NCBI RefSeq assembly: GCF_037126465.1
Contig: NC_088201.1
Location: 68,408,879-68,472,878, forward strand
DNA from: Ornithodoros turicata
Taxonomy: Eukaryota; Arthropoda; Arachnida; Ixodida; Argasidae
Length of the DNA: 64,000 nucleotides
Direction of reading: 5' to 3'
Shown in pieces: positions 1 to 11,592 of this stretch (position 1 is its first letter; every line of letters begins with the position of its first letter). Position numbers and translations under genes: made by a program. The notes beneath the pieces are model-generated. The model was given only the letters and a program-made list of their open reading frames with translations, had not been told where the DNA came from and searched no databases.

Positions 1-448
1 ATAGTCCTCTGTCAGCTGCCGAGATAGCTACAGCTTAGCAACTTGCTCCCAGCCGTCTCTTCAGCCAAAGACTCGTGACGTGACGTAGGATGTTCAACTG
101 TGTTCACATCTATCGTCACATCGTGACGTTTACTTTCGTGACCTGTGACGTGAGCTACATGAAGGAAAGAAACTGTACTGTTTAGTGCCAATGCATGAAA
201 CGTCTGCTATGCGCTTAGCAGATGTGCTGCGGTCGTCCTTCTTATGTGCCGAGATCGAACATCGCACCAACGTTGCATTATCGCTCAGCACTCAGCTCTA
301 AGTGTCATGGAGTAGAGGGAACCACATTTGTGGAACCGCCATCTCCATATTTTCTTCATATATCTAATTCCAATTGACCAAAACCCCCGTCAACAAGCGC
401 GCCAGACCAACCCACACAAAGGAAGCGCTCTGGTTCGAAGAGTAAATA
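1..448. other. Unassigned stretch with TGACGT-rich segment
   Basis: No gene or repeat was recognised. Positions 70-155 hold several GTGACGT motifs close together, also seen near 3,385-3,430 and 29,465. They could be CRE-like sites or part of an unrecognised repeat. Confidence 0.3.
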
Positions 449-526
449 CAGGGTGGGTGCAGATAAAGTAGCCCCACAACGCCATACGTGCATGGATGTG
501 GAGCTACTTTATCTGCACCCACCCTG
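449..526. mobile_element. 78-bp palindromic MITE with TA duplication
   Basis: CAGGGTGGGTGCAGATAAAG at the left is the exact inverse of the right end, with a loop of about 25 bp between. TA flanks it on both sides. Length and TA target suggest a Tc1/mariner-type non-autonomous element. Confidence 0.75.
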
Positions 527-552
527 TACTTTACGTTGCATGAAGTCCCGCA

Positions 553-980
553 CAGTGCCGGATTTAGGGGAGGGCAGACGGGGCACGTGCCCCGGGGCCC
601 CCACCGCAAAGGGGCCCCCACCAGTAAAGGTCTTGTCCAAGGGAAATCTTTCTTGCATGCTTGAAAGTTGAAACGCATCCCTGAAACGGAAACTTGGTAA
701 AAATTTGTCCTCCGTCCACGCATATCGACCCCGAATAACACATTCGATAGACATGAATAGAATATTTATTTCACTTGTCTACGAAATGTTCAAAATATGA
801 CAAAACTTTACTGCTGCAAAATCTCGGACTAGTGTGCCACACGGCCGCCGTCCTTTAGAAACAAAACGATGTCATTTATAGACATATAATACACGAATAC
901 ATAGAATAATACATAGAATGCACGGGAGAGCCTCTACAGCACAGTGCCTCGGGGCCCCCACCACTGTAAATCCGGCACTG
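553..980. mobile_element. Non-autonomous hAT-type element with 8-bp target duplications
   Basis: The ends are CAGTGCCGGATTTA and its inverse. The same 8 bp, GTCCCGCA, stands directly outside both ends (545-552 and 981-988). An 8-bp duplication with CAGTG-type tips is diagnostic of the hAT superfamily. No transposase frame is present in the 428 bp. Confidence 0.82.
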
Positions 981-988
981 GTCCCGCA

Positions 989-1975
989 CTTAACCTTATT
1001 GTTGCTTTTGTTTTCGAGGCCTATGGTAACTGTTGTAGTAGAAAGAAAAACATGGAGATGTTGGCATCCTCATCTAACGCCTCGGTATCGAGGTCCTTCT
1101 CGAGAACATCGGTGTCTGGATTAACTTTTTCACATTGCAGGCTGTTTTAGCGTACGGCACGCGTCAAAGTTAACTTGAACACTGCTCCAGCCTGCGAAGC
1201 AGGAAGAGACCCACCCTCGCAGAGCCTAGCAGAAAACAACGCCTTCATAACGAGTGTCACCTCTCTAACTTTAAATAGACGAAAAAAAAAAAAAAAAGAA
1301 AACTCTGCCGTTATTTTTACTAAGCGCCACCAGGGTCCGCAGACCGGAATGGCGTTCAAGTTAACTCTGATGCAAGCTGTACATGTCCAATCTGCTCGCA
1401 TTGTACAGAGGTGGTGTTAAACTGTATTCCGAGGTTGTCCTTTGTAATTTGGCATGTGCCCTCATCCGATAGCAGTGCCTGTCAGTAGTTGACTGCTATC
1501 CTACGCTGTTCTTGCACAGACAGGTTGTCAACTCGCAGCTGTGCATTCAGTACCAATCACACGTCCATCGCTGTTATGCACCATGGACTTCGTAAGGTCC
1601 CCCTGCGATGCGCTTCCATGACGCACGTTATGTCTGAGGTGCACATATTCTTGCGCAAACGAATTGTGCGCACAAACAAGCGAGTAAAAGCACAAGCAAG
1701 GGCAAGGGCCATATTGTGTCCGGTACGATTGGTCGACTAAACGACAAAGTGCCGAACGAGAGATACTAGGTGAGAGCAGGACAAGGGTGGACCAGATCGC
1801 ATGTATAGACAATGCTGATAGCTTCTCTCGATGCGCAAGGGACCATCCACCGTGAATTGATCTCACCAGACAAGGGTGTTAATGGGTATTGACCGGCTTT
1901 TGCTACGTCACCACGCACCGACGTCATTCTTCCGTGATTGTGAATATATTGTCATCTCAAAAATCCGTCATAGTA
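989..1975. other. No recognised gene
   Basis: I see only an A-run at 1271-1286 and a weakly palindromic segment around 1150-1400 whose arms (for example GTTAACTTGAAC and GTTCAAGTTAAC) pair. That is probably a decayed MITE. No coding signature was found. Confidence 0.35.
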
Positions 1976-2190
1976 CAGATCCCGACAAAAGTTTACGGAC
2001 CACCAGAGCGACGTATTTCTTGATACCAGCGACACCCTAGCGGCGAACGGGAGTGGACACACTTACTGAGAGGTGCGTCGCGTACCCGGTCACCTGTTTG
2101 TAAGTCTATCTGCTCCTGTTTGCAGCAACCATGTCGCTCAGATGACTATATACACCACTCCAGTGTTCCGTAAACTTTTGTCGGGACCTG
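1976..2190. mobile_element. 215-bp Tc1-related MITE
   Basis: The TIRs are CAGATCCCGACAAAAGTTTA and its inverse, with TA on each side (1974-1975 and 2191-2192). The left end and the segment CGACACCCTAGCGGCGA closely match the ends of the larger Tc1 element at 38139-39099, so it is a short relative of that family. Confidence 0.75.
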
Positions 2191-2204
2191 TACACACATC
2201 ATAC

Positions 2205-2360
2205 CTACCGGGTCTGGCTCTGTCTGTCTCTCTTCCTTAAAGAGGGCGTAACGGTGGCAACGGACGAATCCCGTTCCTTTTCTATTGCTGTCAAGGTAAC
2301 GCTATCTTTCATGCCCTGAGCAGAAGTGCATTTTAGCGCCCTTTTAAGATGGAAATGGAC
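2205..2360. repeat. Fragment of MITE family C
   Basis: TTCCGTTCCTTTT...TCAAGGTAA and the following bases recur at 46960-47050 and 48765-48830. This copy is one end only, just upstream of the secreted-peptide exon. Confidence 0.5.
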
Positions 2361-2483
2361 CTCAAAGAGGCTCGTTTTGAGGATGTGCATGTCTACTACT
2401 CATTTTGCGCACGTTTGGCGTATACGTTGTGAAGTGTACGTATGTGCCATTTGTACTAAACTGTCGCCGTTTCCTTTCTGTAG

Positions 2484-2705
2484 ATGGGCCGCTTGCTTCT
2501 TTTTTTCTTACTCGCTGGTATGGCTTACAGTTTGGGTGTCATCAAAGATGTCACGGGAGGAACCTACGATCTCACCACGGGACAATACTCCAGCGCTATC
2601 ACAGGCAGAGTATACAACACCTTCCCCGTCGTAGCCTACGTACCGCCTCCTCTTCTTTACCATCCCTTGCCATTGTCGTATGTCGCTGCCCCATTGTACC
2701 ACTGA
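2484..2705 (+). CDS. Small secreted peptide, 73 residues (terminal exon)
   Basis: The peptide starts MGRLLLFFLLAGMAYSLG, a clear signal peptide. The mature part of about 55 residues is rich in Val, Tyr, Pro and Leu, with an aromatic Pro tail (YVPPPLLYHP...LSYVAAPLYH) recalling arthropod cuticle or silk-like small proteins. The ATG follows directly on TTTCCTTTCTGTAG, a strong acceptor with a branch-like TACTAAAC about 25 bases upstream. An in-frame TAG precedes the ATG, so an upstream exon would be untranslated. A possible poly(A) signal AATAAA lies at 2934-2939. I do not recognise a named family; a function in cuticle or secretion is only a guess. Codon use looks ordinary and the frame is free of repeats. 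Confidence 0.6.
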   Translation: MGRLLLFFLLAGMAYSLGVIKDVTGGTYDLTTGQYSSAITGRVYNTFPVVAYVPPPLLYHPLPLSYVAAPLYH

Positions 2706-2933
2706 GCAAAACTTGTGCCTTCGAAATCGTGGAGGATTTGCTGTGTGTAGACAGTGGAAAAATGTTCAAAGTGACTCAGACGTAGACGTGGCACTGTCCT
2801 CGCAATCTGGTGCTTGCAAAGGTTGTGGAAGAATCGACTGCATGCTCGTGTGAGGCTTTTGTGGACCCACGGGACATCACAAACTACCGTGTGGCAACGA
2901 AAAAATAATAAGCTGGAACGTGAAACGCAGAAA

Positions 2934-2939
2934 AATAAA
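2934..2939 (+). terminator. Possible poly(A) signal of the secreted-peptide gene
   Basis: AATAAA occurs about 230 bases after the stop codon at 2705, with no other long frame between. It is a common hexamer in AT-rich sequence, so this is only suggestive. Confidence 0.4.
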
Positions 2940-2950
2940 ACTTGAAGTTC

Positions 2951-5270
2951 CTACTTGTTCGTCATCATGTCCATTGTTTCTGATTCATGTTATGAATGCT
3001 ATCGTGATCTTATCTTCACCGAAATGGTTTGCGTCTTTCAGAATGATGAGCGAACACGGCCACAGATCTGTAAGCTCTCTCGCTACTCCCATCGAAAAAT
3101 TCGGCAGCTCCGATTCTTACGGCCATGTTCTTAAACGATCCTCGACTCGACAGCATGCCTCGACTACAGTGAGTGGAGGCGCTCCTCCACTTAAAGGAGC
3201 ACTAAGGTGACCCCCAAGATTGTGTTTGTTTGTCTTTCGCTGCGACGTGTTATTCAACGAATAAAATGAGCTCCTGCGAAAGAACGACAACTGCAGGTAA
3301 CGTACAGTGAGCGCCCGAGGCCTCTGTTCTGCACACCTTTAAAAAAACTTCAACGGGGAAAAGAGCCTATCGGAGAATGAGGGAATGTCGTGACGTAACG
3401 TGGTCCCCGAGCACGTGACTCGTGACGTAGAGGGGCACTCGCCTCGAGAGGTTTTGGTGTCGCCACCTTGCGGGGAGCAGCCTGTGACGTCAGTTGTTGG
3501 ATGCGAAGCAGGAGAGCAGACTACGCATAGCTCTATGAGTGCTTGTTCTGCGTGTGCGGCGTTTGCGTATAACTGTGTTGGAACTTCTGTGATGCCACGT
3601 ACCCTGACTCACGTGAAATGGAGGACCAAAATGATGTGGACGAATTATCTGGAGACGTAACTGCATTTATGAAGCGAGTACTGGTGTGACAGAGCGAAAA
3701 TGTGTGTACGAGCCACCATTTCCCCCAAATTCAAATGCAGATAAGAGTAACAAAAGTACAGTCAGCAGATTCTCTGGTGTATGAGAAAGACGGCAAGTTC
3801 ATTAGCTGTAGTGTGAACCTTGACGAAGGCCTTTGTTGAATTAGTTGCAAGGTGTTTATCTTTCTTTCTCTTTTTAAAAATATATATCCTGCATACTGAG
3901 TTTAGAAGAGCATACATGTGGATTTCACTAATGTTTTTTTACAAAACCAAAACTGCATTTGGGTAAGGACACATACTCACATGAAGATATCTGCATGGTA
4001 CTCTGTGCGACATCACACTTGTGACCCCCTCCTCTCTCTCTTTTTTTAATGTTGACCCAGGCCAAAAGCCTGCATGTGTACACATCCAAAGCAAATACAA
4101 ACAAGCTTTCAACAACAAGTCTGATGTTTCATTTTTCAGGTGAATGGAAACTTGTTCTCAGAGGAGATCATTTTACTGATGTTTGCCAACCCAGCAGTAA
4201 TTGCGACAATGTCATTAATATATGGTAATAGGTCAAAGCGGAATCTCTGCTGCAAAGTCTTCAAAAGCTTCATTCACTTATCCCACTCAATGTCCAGTCG
4301 AGCACTGGCTATATCGACTGGTTCTTCTGTGCCTCATGTGTAGCAGACGGCTTCTTTTTCTTCGGAGATGAGTGTCTGAATTCTGGGGTCCGGACTCTGG
4401 ATAATGAAATCAGCTCTTGTCGCCCTCCTGGAGTCTGGTTAACAGTATGAACATGCAGTCCAATTTACCTAGAAAACTCCTGAAGTCCAGCAGCTACAGC
4501 TCAAAAGATGAATGACGTGACATATTTAAAACGAATGAAGTCATTTGAATCAATAAGTAAATGTACTTCACAGGCAGGTAAAAAATAAGCGGACAAAAGT
4601 CCCTCACACAACGGCAGTGCATCGTACACTGCTGTCCTGTCTCGTTCCATAAGTCAGACACTACTCATCTGCCGCTTATTTCTAGCCCCTTCGCACGATC
4701 CGACGTTACCACGTAGTTCTCATGCTGTCGGAGGGGCAGATTTCTGCTTGGTACCGTTCCCCAAGCAAGTTTTCTGCTCTTCTGCCCTTTAAAGGGACGG
4801 CCAGTAAGCACCAGCGCCATTAGGTATACTGCAGGCTTTCCTAAGCTACCTCTGTTGCAAATGTAATTTAAAATTACCGAACAAGGCGTCACCAACTGGA
4901 TAAAAGAAGCCAGCTTCTGTAAAGTGCTTGCTGCACACGCGGCTGTGACGGGAATTTGTTTTTACCATTTCGAGTCTGACAAGCCACTTGTTCCGCAGTT
5001 TCGCGTTAACCGGGTGCAAGTGTACGCTGTCGCTGTTTTAGTCGCGTTAGTTTTGCACTCACGCACTGAACAGTACAAAACGATCACAGCAGTCTTCTCA
5101 GACGAAACAACGCGCAGAAGCCACGGATAATTCAACCCACGCCAGAATCTATCCAACACGTGACGTGAAAGCGTCACGTAATACACTCGCTGGTGTTCGC
5201 CCTCCAGCTGAGCTGAGAAGGAAGAAACAAAGGAAGAAGGCACTGGGGGGACATCCCTACGTTTTTGTGT
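2951..5270. other. No recognised gene
   Basis: Frames here are short and have no domain signal. Visible landmarks are another GTGACGT cluster at 3,385-3,430, a T/C-rich run at 4,030-4,050 and AT-rich sequence. The 4,140-4,340 frame follows a pyrimidine-AG acceptor but matches nothing I know. Confidence 0.4.
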
Positions 5271-5274
5271 GTGT

Positions 5275-5500
5275 GTTTTACCGCCGCGAAGCAACTGTGG
5301 CTATGAGCGGTGTACAGATATGGACAGATGGAGAGAGGACCGCAGGAAGGAGTGGGGGACGCGGGTGTTAGTTGCGTCCTGGGCTGACATTCGTCTGGAA
5401 AGTCTTCAGAAAGCCGAGGGAAAACGTCATTCGAACCCACCACCTCCCAGTCTTCAGCACGACCTTGGCTACCACCAACGAGCGGGACGCCGCTCTGCCA
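5275..5500 (-). repeat. tRNA-derived SINE, family 1 (minus copy)
   Basis: Read on the minus strand it has a box B-like GGTGGGTTCGAA, then TTTTCCCTCGGCTTT...TTCCAGACGAATGTCAGCCCAGGAC and a GCAACTGTGGC...TTGCTTCGCGGCGG-like 3' end (complement). The same body occurs at 11222-11375 and 53535-53700. Layout and sequence resemble tick SINEs as I recall them. Confidence 0.65.
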
Positions 5501-7500
5501 TGCCGCTGGTACTTCCCTGCGTTAGGAGAGGATTGTGTCGGCCGTCCGCGGCTGCTCTCTTTGACAGTTTTTGTAAATTTCATTGCGCAATTATAATACA
5601 CCGCAGAGCGAAAATATTTTGCATGGTGGCTCCTGATGGACAGTTTCACAGATGAGACAGGAAGATATTGGTCTTCAAAGAAACACCGGCGCTACCGTGC
5701 AGAATTCGTGGAAAGCGCGAAGCGCTCGGAAGACGTTTCGAGTCAAGGTCGATTTTGGAACCACAAAACCAGTGTCGACGAGCAGCTCCATGGAGGGTCG
5801 AGTCGAGGACCGTTTAACAATATGGCCATTATAGTGTAGTTCAATGCAGCGTTTGAACAAGTCAAATGTGTCGGTAACATTCTTGCTGACACGTTAAAGG
5901 GATTGAGAAACCACATGCAACCCATTAAATGTATGGCTTCGTTTCATACGTTGTAGTCCATGGATTCGACAAGCAAGGTCCGCCATTGCTCATTTGAACG
6001 GCTGGTCAACTGTTGGCTTTTTAACTGTTGGCAAGGGCGCACCGCGAAGTAAGTACTCTGGCGGGGGGGGGGGTATGTTTAATAAAGGGGCAATAAACAG
6101 GTATGCAAGGTGCACTTTTTTGTAATGCAGTGTGATTCGTTTCCTACAGTGACGTTTAGCAAAAAATTTTGTCGCAAAAAAGTAAGTAATGGCTCCAAAC
6201 CAACCGCACATTCACTGGGCTCTTTCGCGCTCATGCCCCGCCCTGCGATGCCCTGGCGACAATAGCCACACGTCATTTTGACGTCGCGCACCATCAACCA
6301 TTCAAAATGCGGGGCGCCTATACACTGGTTTTGTTTTAATATCGGGTATTGAGGTCAATTCTAAACATATGTTTACACTTGTCAAACCCAAGGTAGCCAG
6401 ATCAAAAGGTACCAAAAGCCCATAATATTCCATTTCATGTGCGCACTATGTTTTCAGCGCTGTATTGCTCCGCGAGGTCACAGCGGTGTTCTCACAACCG
6501 GTTCTCCCCGCACGCTGCTGTTTGTGTCAACGAGGCCCGTCATTGGCTAGGAGTCCGAAATCTCCCCCATCTCCAGTGACTGGAATGCAGCTTTGCTACA
6601 CGTGCGAGACGTGTGACGTAGGGGCTCTCCGAGTAGGAAGGAGAGACTCACGCGGATTGTGCTCTTTGAATGGCATTGTTTCGTGGTAAAGGCGCTCGCT
6701 AGAAGTAAATGAGTTTCATAATTGGATATCGTGAGCCACGTTCTTTCATAGAGCATGATAACTGGAGAATATTCCTGGAGCTGTTTAGTGCCCCTTTAAG
6801 AAAAAAAAGGAAGGAAAGGTCAGCCAGACGGATGTCGGCTTGTTATTAAAAAAAGTGAAAGGGGGAAGACAAAAAAGACAAAGAAAAAAGAAAGCAAAAG
6901 AAAACAAAAAGAAGGAAAGAAAAGGAAAAGAAAAATGAAGAACACAAAACTAAAGCTGAAGAATTACACACTCTGGCGGGATCCTATGATGTATGCAGAA
7001 CTGGTATAGAAATAAGGAAGGAAGAACAGAAAAGAAGAAACAGAGAGAACGTAAACAGTGAACATGTGCACAACTGAAGGCATTACGCCTTTGAAAACTG
7101 AGTGCAAAAGGAACAAAATGCATTGAATCCTCGGTGTGTGACCCGAATTGCGCGCAATATAATGAACATGGTCAATGAAATGGAGCAGCAGGAGTTTAAC
7201 CCACTCCCAACGGATATGCGTTCCGAAGACTGGCAGCTGCTGGTACCTTTTCGACTGCTTCGTTTCATTGATCTGATTGCTTTGGGCGAAATTCAGGGTA
7301 TGTGTTGTGTCATCCTCTGTGTTTCTTCGCCTCACCTTCTACTGCGATAATGAGTATGGTGGGCGGATACATATTTTACAAATTGCAAGATGCATTTTGG
7401 GGGTTGGTGCCTCTTCGCTCTTTTGACCCGGGCGCGCTGAGCCCCAAAGGTTGGTGTCAGTCTCTTAGCGGGACTTCCCGGGGGAGGCGGCGCCCTCCCT
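5501..7500. other. No recognised gene
   Basis: This stretch contains a G-run at 6061-6071, a purine-rich tract at 6795-6960 (AAAGAAAGAAAA type) and small frames without domain content. No host exon could be supported. Confidence 0.4.
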
Positions 7501-7511
7501 AGTTCATGTTC

Positions 7512-7529
7512 CGGGGGGGGGGGGGGGGG
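7512..7529. repeat. Poly-G tract
   Basis: About 18 G in a row, next to other GC-rich sequence. Similar tracts occur at 28027-28041 and 39209-39218. They make neighbouring reading frames unreliable. Confidence 0.8.
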
Positions 7530-7989
7530 CAAGGGCCCCCGCGCATCCCCGTAGTCGGCGTCTATGGTCTTGCCTAAGGTAAAAATAAACCTTTGCATGT
7601 TTGATTGACTTGTTTTGTGTTCTGGATGGGCGAGTGCGGCTTTCGTGTGAACTTAAGCTGCGCGTTCGGGGGTTCCCTCGCAGTCAAAAGTAGCCCTTTC
7701 GGCGACACATCGACAGAGGAAAGCAGCTCATGTCCCCACAGGGTTCACCCAGCTTCTCGGCACGAGCAGCTGCCATACTACAGCATATTACCCGTCTGCA
7801 AACGACCTTGTGGTGGGGTTCTCTTGACATCTCAAGACAGCCATAATGACGCATAAAGCTCCCTGTTAATGGATCCTGCCCTTTGCTTTGCTCGGACTAC
7901 GCAGCTCATCAAAAGAAACCCTGGGGTGCACATCGTCAGTGCTTGTATACGGGACAGAGCTGCACCTTCCTGCGCAGCTATATGAAATG

Positions 7990-8027
7990 ATTTTGCGAGT
8001 CCCCCCCCCCAAGGGGGGGAACTCGCC
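7990..8027. repeat. Short C/G hairpin
   Basis: GCGAGTCCCCC and GGGGGGAACTCGC are complementary and almost adjacent, giving a strong short hairpin of unknown role. Confidence 0.5.
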
Positions 8028-8194
8028 CACCAAGTTCACACCAGCCAGGAGGCTTAATCGCTTACACGTCTAGCGCACTAACGTAAGACTATCCTTGATT
8101 TTGCTGACCAAGAGCGCGCCAATAGGAGGACTCGGGAGGCGGAGCGCTGCAGCCTCTGCTCTTGCCTAATAGATGGCGCATCGGTAGCGCTCGG

Positions 8195-8440
8195 CTTAGG
8201 GAGCCTCCATGGGTTGCTGCCTCCATGGAGGTTCCCTAGCTCGGCTCGGGATATGTGAGCCGCTGTCCTCTGCTCCTTCCGGTACACGGAGGAGAAGTAA
8301 GGAGACCGAACTCTGCCGCGCCGCCGTTGAAAAAGTGTGGTCCCGATTCCTCGAGTCTAATTGTGGCCGCGGCGCGGCGCTCGCGCTCCGTCAGGTATAG
8401 GGAGAAGCCGCAGCCACCCATGGAGGCTCCCTAGTCAGGT
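8195..8440. repeat. Palindromic repeat with GGGAGCCTCCATGG ends
   Basis: TAGGGAGCCTCCATGG at 8197, its inverse near 8220-8240 and another inverse copy at 8418-8434 define a small palindromic unit, probably a MITE and a second tip. Confidence 0.5.
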
Positions 8441-9609
8441 ACTTGCTCCTCTGAAATGACGTGATAGTAATGCGCTGTGTCAGACTTACTAGTGTGTCCA
8501 GTGCAAGCAGGAAAAAATATTTTGATAAAGAAACACGATTGTCGTGTATCAAGGAACGACCTCTCTTTGCATTTTTCGCCTGGAGTTCTTGTTGGTGCAA
8601 AGCGGGAGGCTTTCATTTTACAATGTGGGGAAGCCGCCGTCAAGGGGGATCCGCGTTTGCTCGAAGGCTTGAATGTCTAAATAAGCGTAGTGCTCTCGCA
8701 GTTAAGAAGCTGTTAAGAATCGCGGAAGTACGTTTTGTTTTATTTGAGATAGAAAGACACCCGAAGGAGCACAAAGGTTGTTGTTTGGCATCGTACAGGA
8801 TCGATGGTAGTATAAGCTGTATGACTGCTGGCAAGGCACGACTGCGAGATCTACATTGTTAATGGTATGCACTGATTATTATTACTTCCCACGAACATCT
8901 CGCAGCGTGAGGAAATGATGTAATTGAGCACATTTGGATTCCAGCTGTTGCACGACAGCGTCGTAGCGCGCGTTTCTACCACCCGCTTCGCGTGCACAAC
9001 AGCTTTGGGAAACGGGAGCTTTTTGTCGTAATTGTGAAGCATCCGCTAAGGAACAGAGGATAGAGTTACATTTCACATGACACCATACACGAATTTAATA
9101 CCAAGATGCCACAACGCACTTTCTTTCACAGGTTTGCAAACGCGGTAGAGGACTCAGTACACGTACTGAGTCCGGACAGCACACATTACAGACTACATAC
9201 AGATTTTCTTTTCTATTCCCAAAACCGTAGCATAGCGTGTCACCAAACGTCGCCATACACGAAGTTTTCTTAATTGCTTTACACGTACGCAGACAAAACT
9301 TTCCCAGTCCCAGCTTATGCGGCGACACCACATAGAAATTCCCACATATTCCGAAAAGATCGCGTCCGGAAACTTTACAGATCTTCAAACATATCATTCC
9401 CTCCACGCCATTTAAATGTGGCTTTTCAGCACAACCTTTGCTTCCTTTGGAGTAAGTCCCACCTATGACACGAAAACGAGGCAACAGAAATTGCAAAACA
9501 AGATTGGTGTGCAAAAATGTAAGAGTGAAAGGAGAATGAGTGAGAGAGAGTGACTGGTTTGTCCCTTCAGATGACGCACCCTGGAAGTCGCTGAGAAGGC
9601 GTGTTAGCT
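8441..9609. other. No recognised gene
   Basis: The longest frames on both strands (about 130 codons) overlap each other and show no conserved motif, signal peptide or splice context that I can defend. Confidence 0.35.
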
Positions 9610-9664
9610 TTGCTCAATTGGTACAGCCAGCTGGCTAACCTTTTCAGTGACTTTCATCTTTCAT
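9605..9664 (+). repeat. tRNA-derived SINE, family 2 (first copy)
   Basis: TGCTCAATTGGTACAGC resembles a tRNA box A. It is followed by CAGCTGGCTAACCTTTTCAG and TGACTTTCATCTTTCAT, which recur in the copy inserted at 28578-28667. Confidence 0.6.
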
Positions 9665-9774
9665 AGTGCGTAGTTTTGACGATTATGCTTCATGGATGTG
9701 TCATTACATTACCAAATTTGTGGCCAGTTCGACGTTTCGCTCCGCTCTTATGCGTGAACATTGTCTCAGCTCAT

Positions 9775-10010
9775 GAAAAAGGAAAGAAATGTTGCTGCTT
9801 TTATTCTACTCCTCGCACTTAAATAAATCATTTAAAATAATTGTACTGTGTGTTTCTTTTTTTTCTTCTTTTCGTAAGTAGTTACGCAAGTACGTAAAAA
9901 GGAAAGAAATGTTGCTGCTTGTTCTACTCCTCGCACTGAAATAAATCATTTGAAATAATTATACTCTGTTTCTTTTTTTTCCTTTTTGTAAGTAGTTACG
10001 GAAGAAAATA
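9775..10010 (+). repeat. Two tandem copies of a ~118-bp unit
   Basis: AAAGGAAAGAAATGTTGCTG starts both copies, at about 9780 and 9898. Each continues through CTACTCCTCGCACT and ends with GTAAGTAGTTACG. A third partial end occurs near 10390. Confidence 0.7.
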
Positions 10011-10436
10011 ATTGTACTGTGTGTGTGTCTTTTTTATTTCTCCATGTTTGAAACTAACCAGCACGCTGTATATGTTCTATGCTGCTAACTTATTCGCGCC
10101 CTCTTTGTTCACTCTGCATAATTTGAGTCGTCTCGTCTGTCACTACCCAGCTTCGCAAGATCTCCTGGATGCTCGTTTTTGGAACGCCATTTTCTTACTC
10201 TATGTGTGGATTCAAGTGGAGAATAACAACTCTAAATGGTTACGTAAAAGAACTGACTTTCTCTGTATTTTGCGCGTACCGCAACTACGGATTCTATCTT
10301 CATCGCATGCTACAATTGCCCACCCCTCTCTTCGGTTGCAGAACTATACGCCCCAGGGATGTTTCATTGACTTGTGTGTGTCTTTTTCATTTTGTAAGTA
10401 GTTACGAAAGAAACTGTTTCGTTTTTGTAAGGGATT

Positions 10437-10546
10437 CCGGGACATTTGATCAAACGTCGTTTGGTCGAAAGCTGTTTGATCGAACGCGGAACATTTGGAC
10501 GAAAGCCATTTGATCGAACACCGTTTGATCGAAACGGCAGCGGTCA
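10437..10546 (+). repeat. Short-period array of TTTGATCGAA-type units
   Basis: About six variants of (A/G)TTTGATCGAA(A/C) are spaced 15-20 bp apart. This matches the terminal arrays of the larger elements in this window, but no inverted partner array was found, so it may be one end of a truncated element. Confidence 0.55.
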
Positions 10547-10844
10547 TGAAACAGAACACACAGACAACGTGACAAGATTAAGAAGCAATTCCCCAAGGCC
10601 CTGATACCTTCTGCATATTTCCGGCAGATATGTTGCAAAAACACGGTAACGACCGCAAGGAGACATATTAGACACTGACGGACAACACAGGACACGCGTT
10701 CGAATTAAATGGCTTTATTTTGCTTGCTGCGATTCCCCCAGAGTAAAAGCCAGGTGACGACAGGATACCAGAGCCCGAGAAAAATAAATTATGATGGACG
10801 AAGAAACGAATGTAACCTGGAGCGTGTCTTCCCACTTGGTCTAT

Positions 10845-10980
10845 TCCCATTTCGCCTAATGCTATCAGATTATTTCCCAATCCCTCGCCATGTTCCCTCC
10901 CCCAGAACCGCATGGGGTCCCGGTTCGCTTAATGTATATGTGCCAGGCAGCCCAGGCTGTCCCATTCCGCCTACTGAGCC
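10845..10980 (+). repeat. Repeats of TCCCATTTCGCCTAATG type
   Basis: Three variants (TCCCATTTCGCCTAATG, TCCCGGTTCGCTTAATG, TCCCATTCCGCCTACTG) occur within 130 bp. The same motif forms a perfect hairpin at 17483-17555. Confidence 0.5.
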
Positions 10981-11221
10981 GTATAAACGTGTCACGTAAA
11001 GAAAGAAGGCGGTTTTCCTTTTTCCTTGCACCCTGCATGTGCACCACCACTGGCACTCCTATCGTGCCTGTACCTCACCTACAAACACGAAAACACATTC
11101 GCCGTGTTGAACAAAGAGGTTGTATTTTACATTCAAAGTTTCACTCACGAAGCACGAAGCCAGAAGGAGCTGAACACGTTTTTAGAGGGTAACGAGCATA
11201 GTTCAACGACAATGTTCAGTT

Positions 11222-11375
11222 AAATTGCTGTCGGCACAGTTCCCTCTGAAGTCGGCCCAGGCATACTATCTCCCTGTGCCACACTGCTCCTGCTGTCCTC
11301 TCTCCGTCTGCCCCCGCCTGTACGTCGCTTATATTCACAGTTGCTTCGTGGCGCTATCACGGAATTAAAAAAAAA
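11222..11375 (+). repeat. tRNA-derived SINE, family 1 (5'-truncated copy)
   Basis: GTCGGCACAGTTCCCTCTGA and GTCGGCCCAGG match the SINE body at 53635-53665. It continues to TTGCTTCGTGGCGCTATCAC and an A-tail, the complement of the 5' part of the minus copy at 5275. Confidence 0.7.
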
Positions 11376-11592
11376 AGACGTTAACCCTTTCGGCCCTGGA
11401 ATTATTTATTTTGAGCCAGATTTTTAAAAATTTACTTTTTGTTACTACTGTGCACCCATTATTATGCTTACACACACAAAAAAATATTCAGTTCATAGTT
11501 ATTTCGTAAAATGGCTACGTGTCGTCAAAACAGGACACCAGGGCTCAATGGTTGTTGACTGCGTGGGCATATGGGAGACGAGGGCTGCGAAT

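Noticed and set aside
1147..1420. Two opposite 81-84 codon frames as a small gene
   Set aside because: They lie on a weak palindrome containing a long A-run, which keeps both strands open by chance.
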